Source: Zeus faber
Lineage: Eukaryota > Chordata > Actinopteri > Zeiformes > Zeidae
Length of the DNA: 64,000 bases
Reading direction: 5' to 3'
Assembly: GCA_960531495.1 (NCBI GenBank)
Contig: OY482864.1
Span: forward strand, 4,519,168-4,583,167
Part shown: in pieces, positions 62,141-64,000 of the stretch
Numbering within the stretch: the stretch's first letter is position 1
How the letters are laid out: every line of letters starts with the position of its first letter
Translations under genes and position numbers: made by a program
Notes under the pieces: generated by a model
Databases searched by the model: none
Seen by the model: only the letters and a program-made list of their open reading frames with translations
Told to the model about the DNA's origin: nothing

Positions 62141-63240
62141 AACATGGCTCAGGGTCTTGGAGTATGGAGAGTGGATTTTTTGTGTGTGTGGTACCAGCAG
62201 ACAGACACAAACAAATACACACACTCTCACTCACTTATCCACAAAAAAGAGCATGTCGGCTCCCAAATTTCATTATGCTGTGATGAATCCTGGAACATAT
62301 GCTGTACTGTCAAAAATCAACATGTATTTTTTTTTCTTTTGTGGAAAATGTGGAAAAAATTTAATATGTTTTGACTCGATCTGTTAAATTAGTTCAATGT
62401 TGTTTTGTAGTTGCTTTTCCCAGTTGTTTCTAGTGCCAATGTCTTTGCACACTGACGATCCAGTATGAATTCCTTAAATTTGTATTCATATTAATAATTT
62501 AATTACCTAACTATATAATGTTTTTTTGCCGCTCAAATTGTCTGTCAAGCTGAATTTGTGTTTAGTAATTGTTATCCATGCTCATTGATACACAATCTGT
62601 CTATATTCTTGTCACATTCTGAATATTTTTAATTATTCAGACTATTTTGCTTACCCCGCTTCACACACACAGTTTAGAGCAGCAATCTCTGAAAAAGGCC
62701 TTAAATGCACCCTCTGCATTGCAAACATGAAGAAGCCAGAAAATGGAATGTGTAGGCCAAATATGTACAAACTACTTCAGCTGTTGTTAATGAGCCCATA
62801 AATCTGAGATATCAATCATATACGGTCTGAATTCAATTCAAGGATTTGGTCGATATGCGATTTTAATGAATTAAATGTCTTTTGTACAAAGCTCATGATC
62901 TGTAAATAACAAAATAAATGCTTCTAAGGTAAGTCATACAGTAGATTTGGAATAATTGAGAAAAATATGCAAATATGTCTTCTATGTATAGATTCTCGAT
63001 TGATCAATGCCTTTTTTAAAGAAAGTAGGCAAATGCAGAGTTTGTAGAGGGGGGAATGAACATATGATTTAACTTAATGAGGGAGAGGTTAGAGGTTCCT
63101 TGCAGCACAAAATGTCTTTGTGAAGGTGTGTTTTGGCCGGGGCCAGGGAATGAGGAGGAGGAGGAGGCGAAACAGCGCCGGTTGGCATGTTTTATTGCTC
63201 AGTCGTTAAACAAAAGATGGCTCATGGGCAAAAATATGAA
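62141..63240. other. No gene recognised
   Basis: AT-rich sequence with no domain. 63120-63180 is purine-rich (GAGGAGGAGGAGGCG). Confidence 0.45.
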
Positions 63241-63673
63241 TGTGGCAGATTCGCCACCATATGCCACCCATGTGGCATATACATTTAGTCATTTAGCAGA
63301 CGCTTTTATCCAAAGCGACTTACAATTGTTCAAAGACCGACGGACGCAGCCATCAGGAGCAATTAGGGGTTAAGTGTCTTGCTCAAGGACACTACAGCAT
63401 GCTAGCAGGAGGAGCCTGGGATCGAACCAGCAACCTTTGGATCACTAGACCACCAGCTCTACCTCCTGAGCTCCCCCAGATGACAGGGGGTGGATAACAC
63501 CAGGTGATTGTAGAGAGGAGGCTAGGTGGAACTAGCCAGGAGCAGAGGGAACATGTCATGACACAGGGCTCCCATCCTTGAATGAGTGTGTGGACGAGGT
63601 TTTTAAACCTGATGCTCGTTAGCCCAACCAACGGGCATCAGGTGTGGCTGCTCAAGTCATCCCATCCACCACA
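63241..63673 (-). mobile_element. Solo LTR of the compact LTR family, with SINE inside
   Basis: It starts TGTGGCAGATTCGCC and ends CATCCACCACA on the + strand. ATGAA flanks it exactly (63236-63240 and 63674-63678). The outer parts match the minus strand of the 48003 and 48939 LTRs (GGAGCAGAGGGAACATGTCA, GTGTGGCTGCTCAAGTCATC). A SINE occupies 63281-63475. Confidence 0.92.
63281..63475 (-). mobile_element. tRNA-headed SINE nested in the solo LTR
   Basis: This is the reverse complement of the 11478-11682 SINE and nearly full length: tail ATTTAGCAGACGCTTTTATC then CAAAGCGACTTACAATTG, body AAGTGTCTTGCTCAAGGACA, head TGGGATCGAACCAGCAACC and AGCTCTACCTCCTGAGC (A-box complement). Confidence 0.9.
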
Positions 63674-63827
63674 ATGAACTCAAGGGCTCGCAGGCTAATA
63701 TACAAACAGTCCATGCGTTTCAGCGCCCTAGGGCTCTCCCGCCGTTGTGTCCGGCGGGTTGCGTGTCGGGCTTGACTTGGTAGTACTATCATTTTGATGA
63801 GGTTAATGCACCCCGCTAATGATAAGA

Positions 63828-63920
63828 ATCTTTAATCATCACACAGCACACCACACATGCACATGCTTTGGATGGTGGCCGGTGAAATGAGGCCTCTGCG
63901 TTCAACCCATTCTTTCGTAT
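63828..63920 (+). repeat. 5' fragment of the 42044-42480 repeat family
   Basis: TCTTTAATCATCACACAGCA, CATGCACATGCTTTGGATGG and TGGCCGGTGAAATGAGGCC match the starts of the copies at 16812 and 42044. It ends abruptly near CAACCCATTC. Confidence 0.65.
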
Positions 63921-64000
63921 GGGTTAGAAGATTCGTATCCTGTTTACACTTGTTAAGAAGAGCAGTGAAGTTTTTTGTAAAAGTGGATAAATACCACAAA

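Overview
This window looks like teleost fish genomic DNA. It has long introns, very dense CA/GT microsatellites, and fish-type repeats: Tc1 elements, tRNA-headed SINEs with a GGATAAAAGCGTCTGC tail, L2/Rex1-like, RTE-like and L1-like LINEs, and Ty3/gypsy remnants. I see no bacterial features, CRISPR arrays, rRNA genes or operons. The genus cannot be told from what I can see.

Host gene. One conserved host gene runs through the window on the + strand. Three short exons at 22136-22177, 29779-29845 and 47638-47690 have exact AG/GT borders and compatible phases. They encode consecutive segments of a Rab GTPase, best matched to Rab26 (close relative Rab37): the strand before switch II, the WDTAGQ box, and the LLLLYDVTNKASFDNIR strand/helix. 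The introns are about 7.6 kb and 17.8 kb and hold most of the mobile elements. The 5' exons (P-loop, switch I) and the 3' exons (NKxD, C-terminal cysteines) were not found here.

Broken genes. A HECT-domain gene of the fish G2E3-like type lies at 8467-12346 (+), with frame changes inside two exons and no C-lobe. A one-exon integrase-core (rve-like) reading frame lies at 15142-15922 (-), about 259 codons broken by only two in-frame stops. A THAP zinc-finger exon at 37769-37935 sits inside a 0.97-kb element with inverted ends and TTAA at or next to both borders.

Mobile DNA by region. 1-5.6 kb: an inverted-arm, GC-rich composite repeat (copy A) interrupted by an L1-like LINE. 5.8-8 kb: a 174-bp tandem duplication, a SINE and an AT-rich minisatellite. 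13.5-20.9 kb: gypsy RNase H, a Tc1 end, the integrase-core relic, an RTE-like LINE with a repeat inserted in its endonuclease, composite copy B and an L2-like fragment. 21.1-27.2 kb: a hAT-type MITE with a perfect 8-bp duplication, L1 scraps, composite copy C (nearly whole) and a full-length but broken Tc1. 39.5-41.7 kb: an L1 with a 235-bp near-perfect inverted duplication between ORF1 and ORF2. 47.8-49.9 kb: an L2-like LINE split by a compact LTR element with a perfect 5-bp duplication. 51-52.8 kb: a decayed Rex1/L2-like LINE. 55.4 and 63.2 kb: two solo LTRs of that same LTR family, each with a perfect 5-bp duplication. 57-62 kb: an RTE LINE nested in a gypsy remnant whose pol order (protease, integrase end, RT) is the Gmr1-like permuted order.

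Nothing here forms a multi-gene pathway. The main interest is element architecture: the composite inverted-arm repeat, the compact LTR family, the permuted gypsy, the L1 inverted duplication and the integrase-core relic. Family names rest on my reading of motifs; no database search was possible.
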